The notes under the pieces: model-generated | The model's input: only the letters and a program-made list of their open reading frames with translations | Databases searched by the model: none | Told to the model about the DNA's origin: nothing | In this document: in pieces, positions 48,784-56,795 of the stretch | Numbering within the stretch: position 1 is the stretch's first letter | Layout of the letters: each line of letters opens with the position of its first letter | Assembly (NCBI GenBank): GCA_964630905.1 | Contig: CAZVWR010000010.1 | Location: forward strand, 16,535 to 80,534 | Direction: 5' to 3' | From: JAGOEX01 sp964630905 | GTDB taxonomy: Bacteria; UBP6; UBA1177 | Length of the DNA: 64,000 nucleotides | Made by a program: the position numbers and the translations under genes

Positions 48784-51564
48784 TCACAAAACTGTTTTAA
48801 GGTGTTTTCCGGTGAGAGATTTTTTGTTTTTTGTGATTTCTTCGGGAGTGCCGACTGCCACGATTTTTCCCCCTTCATCTCCGCCCTGTGGGCCGATGTC
48901 GATTATGTAATCTGAGCATTTGATGATGTCGAGATTGTGTTCGATGATGAGGACTGTTGAGCCTTTTTCCACGAGTTTATTGAGGATTTTTATCAGCTTT
49001 TTTATGTCGTCAAAATGGAGTCCGGTGGTTGGTTCGTCAAGGATGTAAAGCGAACCGTCCGACCGTTTTTTTGCGAGTTCCTTTGAAAGTTTTATCCTCT
49101 GTGCTTCTCCTCCCGAAAGTGTGTGGGCAGGCTGTCCGAGCTTGATGTATCCAAGTCCGATGTTGTTTAAAAGTTCAAGTTTTCTCTTTATCGCAGGGAA
49201 CGGTGAAAAGAGTTCAACTGCGACCGATACTTCCATTTCAAGAACATCGTAAATGCTGTAACCTTTGAATTTTATTTCCAAAGTGTCTTCATTAAACCTT
49301 TTACCTCCGCAGTCGGGACATTTGACATAGGTATCAGGCATGAAGTTCATTTCAATTTTGATAATTCCCGCTCCCTGACATGTTTCGCATCTACCACCTT
49401 TCACATTGAACGAAAATCTTCCCGGTGAATATCCGCGTGCCTTTGAATCGGGCATTTTTGCAAAAAGTTCCCTGATCGGACCGAATGCTCCGGTATAAGT
49501 CGCAGGGTTTGATCTCGGAGTTCTTCCGATAGGTGACTGGTCGATCTCAATAAGTTCCTCGATCCTGCTTTTGCCGAATATCTTTTTTAATTCTGCCGGT
49601 TTATTCCTGAGTGCCGGAATGAGCGTTTCCATGATAAGAGAGCTTTTACCGCTTCCTGAAACCCCGGTTACTGAGCAGAAAACATTGAGCGGAATGTCAA
49701 CTGAGACATTTTTAAGATTGTTGGTTTTCGCCCCTTCGAGGTTTATCCATTTTTCAGGTGTTCTCCTGTTTTTGGGAACCGGTATTGATTTTTTTCCGCA
49801 TAAATACTGCCCCGTAAGCGATCTTTCAACTTTTGATATATCTTTCGTCTGTCCTGCAAAAAGAAGTTCTCCTCCTAATTCACCTGCTCCGGGACCCAGA
49901 TCAATAAGAAAATCAGCAGATTCCATCATGTCGCGGTCATGCTCCACAACGATTACATTGTTCCCCTGATCTCGCAAATTCTTTAATATTGTTATGAGCT
50001 TATCGGTGTCATCAGGGTGAAGCCCGATGCTCGGTTCATCAAGAACATAAGTGACTCCTGTGAGTGCCGAACCTATCTGGGTTGCAAGATGAATTCTCTG
50101 CGATTCACCGCCAGAAAGTGTTGCAGTTTTACGGTTCAGTGTGAGATATCCAAGCCCGACTTTGAAAAGGAATGAGAGCCGCAGAGTTATCTCACGGACC
50201 ATTTTTTCAGCGATCTCCCACTGAAAGTTAGAGAACTTAAAGAATTCACGATCTGAAAAATTGCCAAAAAGAACTCTGACAGGCATTTCGCCAAGTTCAA
50301 AAATGTTGTAACCGGCTATTTTTACTGACAATGCCTTTTTGCTGAGCCTCATTCCGTTGCATGTCGGGCAGACCCCTTCAGCAAGAAGAGCACTGAGTTC
50401 AGTCCTTATCATTTCCGATTCGGTTTCGCGGTATCTCCTTTCAAGCATATTGATGACACCTTCAAACGGTCGTTTGAATTTGTGCCGCATATTTGTAGTT
50501 CTGACAGAGAAATTTATTTCTTCTTTTGTGCCGTAAAGAATCGCATCAGCCACTTTTTTTGAAAGTTCATTAAACGGCTTTTTGGGATCTTCCTTATAAA
50601 ATTCAATAACTTGTGTCACCATAACTCTGGTAAATGCCTGAATTGAAGGGATAGCACGATAAAACACTTTTTCAGGACTGACAAGGATCTTATTGACATC
50701 CATGTGCATCTTGAAACCAAGACCGTTGCAGTCCGGACATGCACCGGCAGGGTTGTTGAATGAAAACGATCTCGGTTCGATTTCATCATAGTAAATATCG
50801 CAATATGGACATGCAAAATGTTCGCTGAAAAGCTTTTCACCCCCTTCGAGGTCTTTGATTATCACTTTGCCCGAACCCTTGTTTAGAGCAGTTTCGATCG
50901 AAGCGCGGACTCTTGAAGTGTCAATGTCGGGTTTAATGACAAGCCGGTCCACGACAAGGTTGATCGTATGTTTTTTAAATTTATCAAGCGAAGGGATCGG
51001 CTCATCAAGACGGAATTCAGTTTCATCAATGATTATACGGACATAACCTTCCTTGTGCAGATCTTCGAAAAGCTTTTCATAAGTTCCCTTTCTGGCTGAA
51101 ATAAGAGGGGACAGTATCAATATTTTTTTCCCGGTCATGTTCAGAACTGTTTCAAGAATATGGCTTGCCGGGGTTTTTGTGATGACCTTTCCGCACTCAT
51201 GGCAGTGAACAGTTCCAGCCCTTGCAAAAAGGAGTCTCAGATAGTCATAAATCTCAGTCGTTGTTCCGACAATTGATCTTGGAGATGCGTTGATCCCCCG
51301 CTGTTGTATTGCTATGCTTGGTGACAGCCCTTCAATGTGGTCTGCGTCCGGTTTTTCAGAAAGCTCAAGGAACTGTCTTGCATAACTTGAAAGACTTTCG
51401 ACATATCTTCTCTGCCCTTCAGCGTATATTGTGTCAAAAGCGAGTGAAGTCTTCCCTGAACCGCTGACACCCGTAACAACTACCAGTTTTTCATGGGGAA
51501 TTTCAAGATCAAAATTCTTCAGATTGTGATGTCTGACCCCTTTGAGAGATATACTGCGTGACAT
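48784..51564 (-). CDS. uvrA: Excinuclease ABC subunit A
   Basis: 926 residues. Two ABC modules each have a Walker A ([10 protein letters not shown] and [10 protein letters not shown]) and the signature LSGGESQR / LSGGEAQR. Zinc-finger CxxC pairs and the DEPTTGLH Walker B are present. It finds bulky DNA lesions and loads UvrB. The start is ATG 51564 with AGGAG upstream; an in-frame ATG at 51585 is less likely. uvrB and uvrC are not in the window. I see no LexA-type box in the 134-base gap upstream. Confidence 0.97.
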   Translation of the reverse strand: MSRSISLKGVRHHNLKNFDLEIPHEKLVVVTGVSGSGKTSLAFDTIYAEGQRRYVESLSSYARQFLELSEKPDADHIEGLSPSIAIQQRGINASPRSIVGTTTEIYDYLRLLFARAGTVHCHECGKVITKTPASHILETVLNMTGKKILILSPLISARKGTYEKLFEDLHKEGYVRIIIDETEFRLDEPIPSLDKFKKHTINLVVDRLVIKPDIDTSRVRASIETALNKGSGKVIIKDLEGGEKLFSEHFACPYCDIYYDEIEPRSFSFNNPAGACPDCNGLGFKMHMDVNKILVSPEKVFYRAIPSIQAFTRVMVTQVIEFYKEDPKKPFNELSKKVADAILYGTKEEINFSVRTTNMRHKFKRPFEGVINMLERRYRETESEMIRTELSALLAEGVCPTCNGMRLSKKALSVKIAGYNIFELGEMPVRVLFGNFSDREFFKFSNFQWEIAEKMVREITLRLSFLFKVGLGYLTLNRKTATLSGGESQRIHLATQIGSALTGVTYVLDEPSIGLHPDDTDKLITILKNLRDQGNNVIVVEHDRDMMESADFLIDLGPGAGELGGELLFAGQTKDISKVERSLTGQYLCGKKSIPVPKNRRTPEKWINLEGAKTNNLKNVSVDIPLNVFCSVTGVSGSGKSSLIMETLIPALRNKPAELKKIFGKSRIEELIEIDQSPIGRTPRSNPATYTGAFGPIRELFAKMPDSKARGYSPGRFSFNVKGGRCETCQGAGIIKIEMNFMPDTYVKCPDCGGKRFNEDTLEIKFKGYSIYDVLEMEVSVAVELFSPFPAIKRKLELLNNIGLGYIKLGQPAHTLSGGEAQRIKLSKELAKKRSDGSLYILDEPTTGLHFDDIKKLIKILNKLVEKGSTVLIIEHNLDIIKCSDYIIDIGPQGGDEGGKIVAVGTPEEITKNKKSLTGKHLKTVL

Positions 51565-51632
51565 TTTTCCGCTCCTAAAAAACAAACCGGATGTATATTA
51601 TCAGGAAATATTTCAAAAACCAGACAAATTAT

Positions 51633-51661
51633 TTGACTGAAAAATGAGAGCAGAGTAATAA
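51633..51661 (+). promoter_or_regulatory. Possible promoter of the small DUF1566 lipoprotein gene
   Basis: TTGACT at 51633-51638, a 17-base spacer and a weak TAATAA at 51656-51661, in the divergent gap shared with uvrA. The ATG is 38 bases downstream. Confidence 0.4.
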
Positions 51662-51698
51662 ATAAATCGTGCACTTGTTTAGATTTGAGGAAACATTC

Positions 51699-52163
51699 AT
51701 GAAAAAACTCATTCCCTTTATGCTCTTAACGATCTTGTTGAGCGGCTGTCTGAAAAGATTCGATTCCTCTTTGTGGGAGGACGGGGGCGAGTGGTCAAAG
51801 CTCACAAACAACCACATGCATTGGGAAGAAGCGGCAAGATACTGCAAATCGATCGGCGGTCGCCTTCCGACAATATCAGAGTTGAGAACGCTTGTGAAAA
51901 ACTGTCCTGCAGTTGAACCGGGTGGAGAGTGCAAGGTCGAAAAGGACTGTCTTTCAGCTCTTGAGTGCAGAAATTCCGCATGTGACGGCTGTAAACCGAC
52001 AGATGACGGCAGATATTCCGTTTTCGGGGACAGGGGATTTTTCTGGTCTTCGTCAATAGTTCAGGATGAAGGGGGAATGGCGTGGATGATCATGTCTGAC
52101 GGTGGCGAGATCTCTCCAAGCGGCAAAAGCTACGGTTACTACGATGTCAGATGTGTCAAATGA
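51699..52163 (+). CDS. Small DUF1566 lipoprotein
   Basis: 154 residues from ATG 51699 (GAGG upstream), with a signal peptide ending in LLSGC. A single DUF1566 domain has the features seen in the larger relative at 3258: AARYCKSIGGRLPTISELRTLV, a Cys-rich loop with two CxxxxC pairs, and a closing YYDVRCVK. No function is established. Divergent from uvrA. Confidence 0.82.
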   Translation: MKKLIPFMLLTILLSGCLKRFDSSLWEDGGEWSKLTNNHMHWEEAARYCKSIGGRLPTISELRTLVKNCPAVEPGGECKVEKDCLSALECRNSACDGCKPTDDGRYSVFGDRGFFWSSSIVQDEGGMAWMIMSDGGEISPSGKSYGYYDVRCVK

Positions 52164-52189
52164 TCTATATGTAGGCATTTAAGCATTAT

Positions 52190-52258
52190 ATTGCGTAAAT
52201 TGCTTGACATAAAATAAAATCAGAATACAATTTGCAGTGTTTACGAACTTTATTGCGT
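52190..52258. promoter_or_regulatory. Candidate HipB operator region
   Basis: ATTGCGT occurs at 52190-52196 and again at 52252-52258. CGTAAA/TTTACG forms an inverted pair 52194-52199 and 52240-52245 around the -35 and -10 boxes. Autorepression by HipB is known for the family, and this arrangement is consistent with it, though the site does not match the E. coli HipB operator I remember. Confidence 0.42.
52204..52231 (+). promoter_or_regulatory. Promoter of hipBST
   Basis: A perfect TTGACA at 52204-52209, a 16-base spacer and TACAAT at 52226-52231. It is flanked by CGTAAA (52194-52199) and the inverted TTTACG (52240-52245), a layout fitting a repressor that covers the promoter. Confidence 0.72.
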
Positions 52259-52265
52259 GAAAACC

Positions 52266-52475
52266 ATGAATTTAGAAAATATTGGTAGAATAATTAATGA
52301 AAGAAGAAAGGTTCTTGATCTTTCACAGAACGATCTATGCGAAATTGCAGGAATCTCTCAGCATACACTGAGTGCGATCGAGAACGGAACGGCTAATCCT
52401 GAGATCGGCACTTTAGTTAAGATCCTTGATAAACTTGGAATTGATATTGATCTGAAAGTGAGGCGTCTTCCATGA
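52266..52475 (+). CDS. hipB: HipB-like Xre-family antitoxin
   Basis: 69 residues from ATG 52266; a GTG at 52257 would add three residues but lies within a repeat of the promoter region. The helix-turn-helix LSQNDLCEIAGISQHTLSAIENG is typical of Xre/Cro regulators. It overlaps hipS by four bases. In this family HipB binds DNA and represses its operon together with the toxin. No clear ribosome-binding site is seen, so translation may depend on a short leader. Confidence 0.9.
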   Translation: MNLENIGRIINERRKVLDLSQNDLCEIAGISQHTLSAIENGTANPEIGTLVKILDKLGIDIDLKVRRLP

Positions 52476-52795
52476 AAAGGGTTGCAGGTGTTTATTTTAA
52501 TGACCGTTTTGCAGGAACTCTGATTCAGGAAGATGATAAAACCTATACATTTTCGTATGATACTGTTTATCTGTCAGACCCTTATTCAGAGCCGGTGAGC
52601 ATCACTCTTCCCAAACAGACGGAAAGTTTTAAAAGTGAAATTCTGTTCCCTTTTTTTGCCGGACTTCTTTCCGAAGGTGCTCAGAAGGAGCTGCAGCTTA
52701 GATTTCTGGGTGTTGCCGAAAGTGATTATTTTGCACGGCTTTTGTACTGTGCTTCTGAAACAGTCGGTGCTGTTACGGTGAGGGAGCTGAAATGA
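52472..52795 (+). CDS. hipS: HipS (HipA N-terminal subdomain as a separate protein)
   Basis: 107 residues matching only the N-terminal subdomain of HipA: GVYFNDRFAGTL, SDPYSEPVSITLP, FFAGLLSEG. In the split HipBST systems described from enteropathogenic E. coli, this small protein acts as the antitoxin to the HipT kinase. ATGA overlaps join it to both neighbours, which fixes the start and the tripartite order. This is not a frameshifted hipA: the second start and the extra zinc-type N-terminus of the next gene show a true split. Confidence 0.9.
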   Translation: MKRVAGVYFNDRFAGTLIQEDDKTYTFSYDTVYLSDPYSEPVSITLPKQTESFKSEILFPFFAGLLSEGAQKELQLRFLGVAESDYFARLLYCASETVGAVTVRELK

Positions 52796-53775
52796 TCTGT
52801 CCGGGATGTCTGAATGAGAAAAATATTACTGAAGGGGAATTCTGCAATTCGTGCAGAAAAGCACTTTTTGAAAAAAGAAATGTGAGATCAGTTCTGAATT
52901 TTGATCTTCAGCAGTATGTTGATTTTTTGGCGACTTCAAAAGGACGGTTCTCGATCTCAGGAGTTCAGCCCAAAATAATCCTCATGCTGAAAGGGAAAGA
53001 GCTTGAGCCGGTTACAACAGGGGGAACTCATATTCTTAAACCGTCACCCCGTTCATATAACATTCCAAGATATCCCGATGAAGTGCCTGCGAATGAACAT
53101 CTGACAATGCAGATCGCTTCACAGCTTTTCAAAATAAATACCGCAAAAAACTGCTTCATCAGGTTCAAAAGCGGCGAGAGTGCGTATCTGACAAAAAGGT
53201 TTGACCGCAGATCTGACGGCACAAAGATCGCTCAGGAGGATTTCTGTCAGCTTATGAATATATCTGAGGAAAATTACGGTTCGGACTATAAATACAAATT
53301 CAGTTACGAATCTGCGGCGAGTGTCATAACCCGTTTCTGCAGTGCAAATGTGATAGAAATGGAGAAATTCTTTTCGCTTGTACTTTTTAACTATGCGTTT
53401 TCAAACGGGGATGCACATCTTAAGAATTTTTCTCTTACTCAATCGGTTCACGGTGATTATCTTCTTTCTCCTGCATACGATCTTCTCAATACTTCTCTTC
53501 ATTATCCGGATGAATCAAGGACAGCACTTGATCTTTTTGATGAACATGAAACGAAACAATATCTTGATAACGGTTTTTATACCGGAGCATGTTTCCTCAA
53601 ATTCGCTGAAATTCTCAAAGTAAGGCAGACATTGGCATTGAAAGCACTTTCCTCATATCCTGAGAAATTGTCTTCAGTTGAAACACTTGTGAGAAGGTCC
53701 ATGCTCAGCGATGCCGCGAAAGAGGATTATATCGCAAGATTTAAAGACAGATTGAAAGCACTCGGGATAAGGTGA
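52792..53775 (+). CDS. hipT: HipT Ser/Thr kinase toxin
   Basis: 327 residues. An N-terminal Cys3-x2-Cys6 and Cys18-x2-Cys21 pair looks like a zinc knuckle, as in known HipT. The glycine-loop equivalent contains Ser54-Ile-Ser56 (FSISGVQPK), the SIS motif whose serines are autophosphorylated in HipT. The catalytic Asp207 and Asn212 lie in NGDAHLKN, and the metal Asp230 in AYDLL. Characterised HipT phosphorylates tryptophanyl-tRNA synthetase; whether this one does is inference. All kinase residues appear intact. Confidence 0.9.
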   Translation: MICPGCLNEKNITEGEFCNSCRKALFEKRNVRSVLNFDLQQYVDFLATSKGRFSISGVQPKIILMLKGKELEPVTTGGTHILKPSPRSYNIPRYPDEVPANEHLTMQIASQLFKINTAKNCFIRFKSGESAYLTKRFDRRSDGTKIAQEDFCQLMNISEENYGSDYKYKFSYESAASVITRFCSANVIEMEKFFSLVLFNYAFSNGDAHLKNFSLTQSVHGDYLLSPAYDLLNTSLHYPDESRTALDLFDEHETKQYLDNGFYTGACFLKFAEILKVRQTLALKALSSYPEKLSSVETLVRRSMLSDAAKEDYIARFKDRLKALGIR

Positions 53776-53790
53776 GGGGGAAAAGATTTC

Positions 53791-53819
53791 TTGAAAGATT
53801 ACAGATATTTCGGTATTAT
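53791..53819 (+). promoter_or_regulatory. Promoter of the HEPN/MNT pair
   Basis: TTGAAA at 53791-53796, a 17-base spacer and TATTAT at 53814-53819. The first ATG follows 30 bases later, so this pair is probably transcribed separately from hipBST. Confidence 0.62.
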
Positions 53820-53848
53820 CGGATGAAAACGGAAGTTCATGGAGATTT

Positions 53849-54265
53849 ATGATGGCTAATGCGGATATCAGGTGGGTTCAGAGATTCAGTAATTTTTCTA
53901 AAGCACTTAAGCAGTTGAACAAATTTATTGAAAAAGGGAAACTGAACGAATTTGAAAAGCAGGGACTCATTCAGGCGTTTGAATACACTTTTGAGCTTGC
54001 CTGGAACACGATCAAGGATTATTTTGAAGCGCAGGGAGAAACTGAAATTCATGGGAGCCGCGATGCATTCAAGCTGGCCTTTAATCGCGGAATCATTGAG
54101 AAAGGCGAAACCTGGATGGATATGATAAAAAGCAGATCTCTGACCAGTCATACATATAACGAAGAAGTCGCTGAAAAGATCGCAAGTGACATAGAAAAAT
54201 TCTATGTTGCTGAATTTACTGCACTTCACGAAAAGTTTGAGCAATATAAAAAAAGAGCGAAGTAA
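53849..54265 (+). CDS. HEPN-domain toxin (HepT/HI0074 family)
   Basis: 138 residues, all helical, of the nucleotidyltransferase-substrate-binding family. The HEPN RNase motif R-x4-H-x-Y is present as Arg96, His101 and Tyr103 (SRSLTSHTYNEE). In characterised HepT-MntA pairs the antitoxin adenylylates the Tyr of this motif. Two adjacent ATGs occur at 53849 and 53852; GGAGA at 53841-53845 fits the second better. The MNT partner starts directly after the stop. Confidence 0.9.
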   Translation: MMANADIRWVQRFSNFSKALKQLNKFIEKGKLNEFEKQGLIQAFEYTFELAWNTIKDYFEAQGETEIHGSRDAFKLAFNRGIIEKGETWMDMIKSRSLTSHTYNEEVAEKIASDIEKFYVAEFTALHEKFEQYKKRAK

Positions 54266-54568
54266 ATGCGTTTCGGACTGAAAATTGAAGTCATAGAGCA
54301 AATTCAGGCAGTTTTAAGAAAATATAAGCAAGTTGAAAAGGCCATCGTCTACGGATCAAGAGCGAAAGGAAATTTCAGGAACGGTTCGGACATTGACCTT
54401 ACACTCGTCGGAAAAGACCTTACACTTGAAATCCAGTACAAGATCATGGAAGACCTCGAAGAACTCTTTCTTCCTTACATCATTGATCTTTCAATATTTC
54501 ACCAGATCTCAAATCCTGACCTTGTTGAACACATTGAAAGAGTCGGAATTGTTTTTTTTGAAAGGTGA
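54266..54568 (+). CDS. MNT-type minimal nucleotidyltransferase antitoxin (MntA/HI0073 family)
   Basis: 100 residues. The polymerase-beta fold signature GS-x10-D-x-D is complete: Gly30-Ser31 and Asp42-x-Asp44 (VYGSRAKG, SDIDLTLVG), with a third Asp in YIIDLSIF. The family transfers AMP to the HEPN toxin. The ATG abuts the HEPN stop codon. It ends exactly where the convergent lipoprotein gene ends. Confidence 0.92.
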   Translation: MRFGLKIEVIEQIQAVLRKYKQVEKAIVYGSRAKGNFRNGSDIDLTLVGKDLTLEIQYKIMEDLEELFLPYIIDLSIFHQISNPDLVEHIERVGIVFFER

Positions 54569-56785
54569 TTATTCTACTGTAAAAGTCCGTGCATCTGACA
54601 CATTAAGCGATCCATTTTCATCTTTTGAAACAACACGCCATTCATAATTTCCTGATGAGAGATCATTAACTGTTACAGTTGAAAGTCCTATTTCAGGGCC
54701 TGCATAAACTTTGTCGTAACCACCTGAGTTCCTTAAAAGGAGGGTGTATTTTATATTTGGGTCTGAAGAGTCAATAGCCCACAAAAAAGTGACAGAGTTT
54801 GTGTTAAAAACAGCGTTGTCTTCAGGAGATAATGCAACCGGGGCAGAAGGCGGATCAACGAACTTATTTTCAAGAAGTGAGTTTGAAAGTCTCGCATCGT
54901 GTTTCATTTGCGGCCAGTCACCGGAAATATTTCCTGGAGCGTAAAACAAATATAGTCTGGGAAAGCCAAAAACATAAAGTATTCCTTTATTGTGTATCAT
55001 CTCTCCGCCAAAGGAATCAAGAGCTTTTCTCCATAACAGTTCTCCATCTTCATTAATACAGTAAACTTCATCGACACTTTGAAAATACAAAATCCCATTA
55101 TCAGTTGTAACGGGAGCTAAATTACTTAAAACCTTATTTATTGAAATTTTTGAAGTATCTGATATCAATTTATCGTTTTTATCATATATTTGAATAAAAA
55201 GACCATATAATACATATTTTTTTCCGTTTTCTCCTAAAATAATAGTTGGCGTTTCTTCATAACAATTGTATTCAGATTCAACAACGATTTCTTCGTTTTC
55301 ATCAGGGTTTAATAAATTTATTTTTAAAACACCTGGTTTTTGAGAATTCCTGTTACAGCATGGAATATAAGCGATGTTGTCACTTCTGATAACTGGAGAT
55401 CTTCCCAGAAAATAATTCTGAAAATTTGTTGACCATATAGTGTTCCAGCTCTCATTGCTGAAGAAAATGGTTCCATCACTATAAACAGTGAGTATATTAC
55501 CATCCTTGTCAGAGATGTTAGAGGCATCTACACGATCTTCTTTTATAAGTTTTAATTCCGGAAAATCTAGGTAAGAGTTTCCAAAAGAAATGTAGTTTTT
55601 CAATATAGACATATTGTAACTATTTTTATTATAAGAGTTAGTTCTAATATAAATAAAATCATTTTTGGCAGTAAAAAATATGCCAAACCCATATAAGCTG
55701 TTTAAGTAGTAATTCCTGTCGTTTCCAATAACTCCTTCATAAAATTTTATTGATAATGTTTTTATTGTTTCAATTTGATCCTTGGAAATTGAATAGATCC
55801 CATGATCATCTATTGCAATCAAAGAATCTTTTTCATCAAATCCTAAAGGCGCAAGATTCAGTGTGAATTTATTAATCAGAGGATTTTTACATGAAACATC
55901 TATTTTAATATAGTTTGATTTACACTTCCATTCGCAAACTGGAATAGTATCCCACCCGTTATCATCTGAATAATATATTTTATGTTTTGATGAAATAACC
56001 ACAGCATTTTCCGGAAGATTTATTGGTACTCTACAGGCAACTATTTTTTCATTTATACACTTTTCCGAGCTTGAATCATCCCAATAATATCCCGGCAGAC
56101 ATTTTGAACAGTCTTCAGGAACCTGATTTTCGGAAACACATGCACAAATAGCCAAACCCGAGCTATTATCACATTTTTCGTAATCGAAGCATTTCATTAA
56201 GGAACAATTGTCTGTTATACATAAATCATCTTTTATAAAAAACCCGTCAATACACTCGTCACATTCTTCCCCTGTCCATGGGTGTTTGCACTTGCATTTT
56301 GCCATTCCGTCATCAATATAGCATTCTTCATTTTTAAGTTTGCAACCGATTAAAGTACAAGTTTGATCACTTATGCATTTCTGATCGAAATCAAGATGAA
56401 AAGATTTATCACATTCATCACAGTTTTTGCCGGAGTATCCTTCCACACAATCACAAAAAATCTCATCTAAGTATCTAATTTCTTTGCATGTTCCGTTTGA
56501 ATTGCAAAACTCTGCATCACAGATTTCCTTTATTTTACATTCACTCAGGTCAAGTTTGCAGTTTTGACATTTTGCAGGTCCGATATTTCCAGAATCGTAA
56601 GCAGAACAGCTCTTTGTCCCTTCAAAATCGCATTCTTCCCAGTCATCTCTTATCCCATCCCCGCATTTGGCCGCCCTTTCTTCTTCAATTTTATTGAGAA
56701 TTTCCTTAATATCGGTTTTCTCAGGGATTTTTGTGCATCCAATGAAGAGTGCAATGACCGTGAAAATAAAAATAAGTGATCTCAT
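54569..56785 (-). CDS. Lipoprotein with EGF-like repeats, PQQ-type propeller and C-terminal fibronectin-like domain
   Basis: 738 residues. The signal peptide has lipobox LFIGC. Residues about 38-260 hold one CGDGIRDDWEEC Myxococcus-type repeat and then several EGF-like modules (CDCVEGYSGKNCDEC, CKHPWTGEECDEC). A middle region (about 310-640) of YxxxxDGxIxFSNES-type strands looks like a PQQ/Ig-hybrid propeller with ILYVFG and WPQMKHDARLSNS near its end. The C-terminus (PPSAPVALSPEDNA to SSGNYEWRV) is fibronectin-III-like. A surface or secreted binding protein is likely. AGGTG precedes the ATG. Confidence 0.8.
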   Translation of the reverse strand: MRSLIFIFTVIALFIGCTKIPEKTDIKEILNKIEEERAAKCGDGIRDDWEECDFEGTKSCSAYDSGNIGPAKCQNCKLDLSECKIKEICDAEFCNSNGTCKEIRYLDEIFCDCVEGYSGKNCDECDKSFHLDFDQKCISDQTCTLIGCKLKNEECYIDDGMAKCKCKHPWTGEECDECIDGFFIKDDLCITDNCSLMKCFDYEKCDNSSGLAICACVSENQVPEDCSKCLPGYYWDDSSSEKCINEKIVACRVPINLPENAVVISSKHKIYYSDDNGWDTIPVCEWKCKSNYIKIDVSCKNPLINKFTLNLAPLGFDEKDSLIAIDDHGIYSISKDQIETIKTLSIKFYEGVIGNDRNYYLNSLYGFGIFFTAKNDFIYIRTNSYNKNSYNMSILKNYISFGNSYLDFPELKLIKEDRVDASNISDKDGNILTVYSDGTIFFSNESWNTIWSTNFQNYFLGRSPVIRSDNIAYIPCCNRNSQKPGVLKINLLNPDENEEIVVESEYNCYEETPTIILGENGKKYVLYGLFIQIYDKNDKLISDTSKISINKVLSNLAPVTTDNGILYFQSVDEVYCINEDGELLWRKALDSFGGEMIHNKGILYVFGFPRLYLFYAPGNISGDWPQMKHDARLSNSLLENKFVDPPSAPVALSPEDNAVFNTNSVTFLWAIDSSDPNIKYTLLLRNSGGYDKVYAGPEIGLSTVTVNDLSSGNYEWRVVSKDENGSLNVSDARTFTVE

Positions 56786-56795
56786 TTTTTCACCT

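Noticed and set aside
51565..51698. LexA/SOS box upstream of uvrA
   Set aside because: No CTGT-N8-ACAG-like palindrome or other clear damage box was found in the 134-base gap.
52472..53775. A hipA gene broken by frameshift
   Set aside because: Both parts have their own starts with ATGA overlaps, and the second has an added zinc-type N-terminus and the SIS motif, which is the native split HipS-HipT form.
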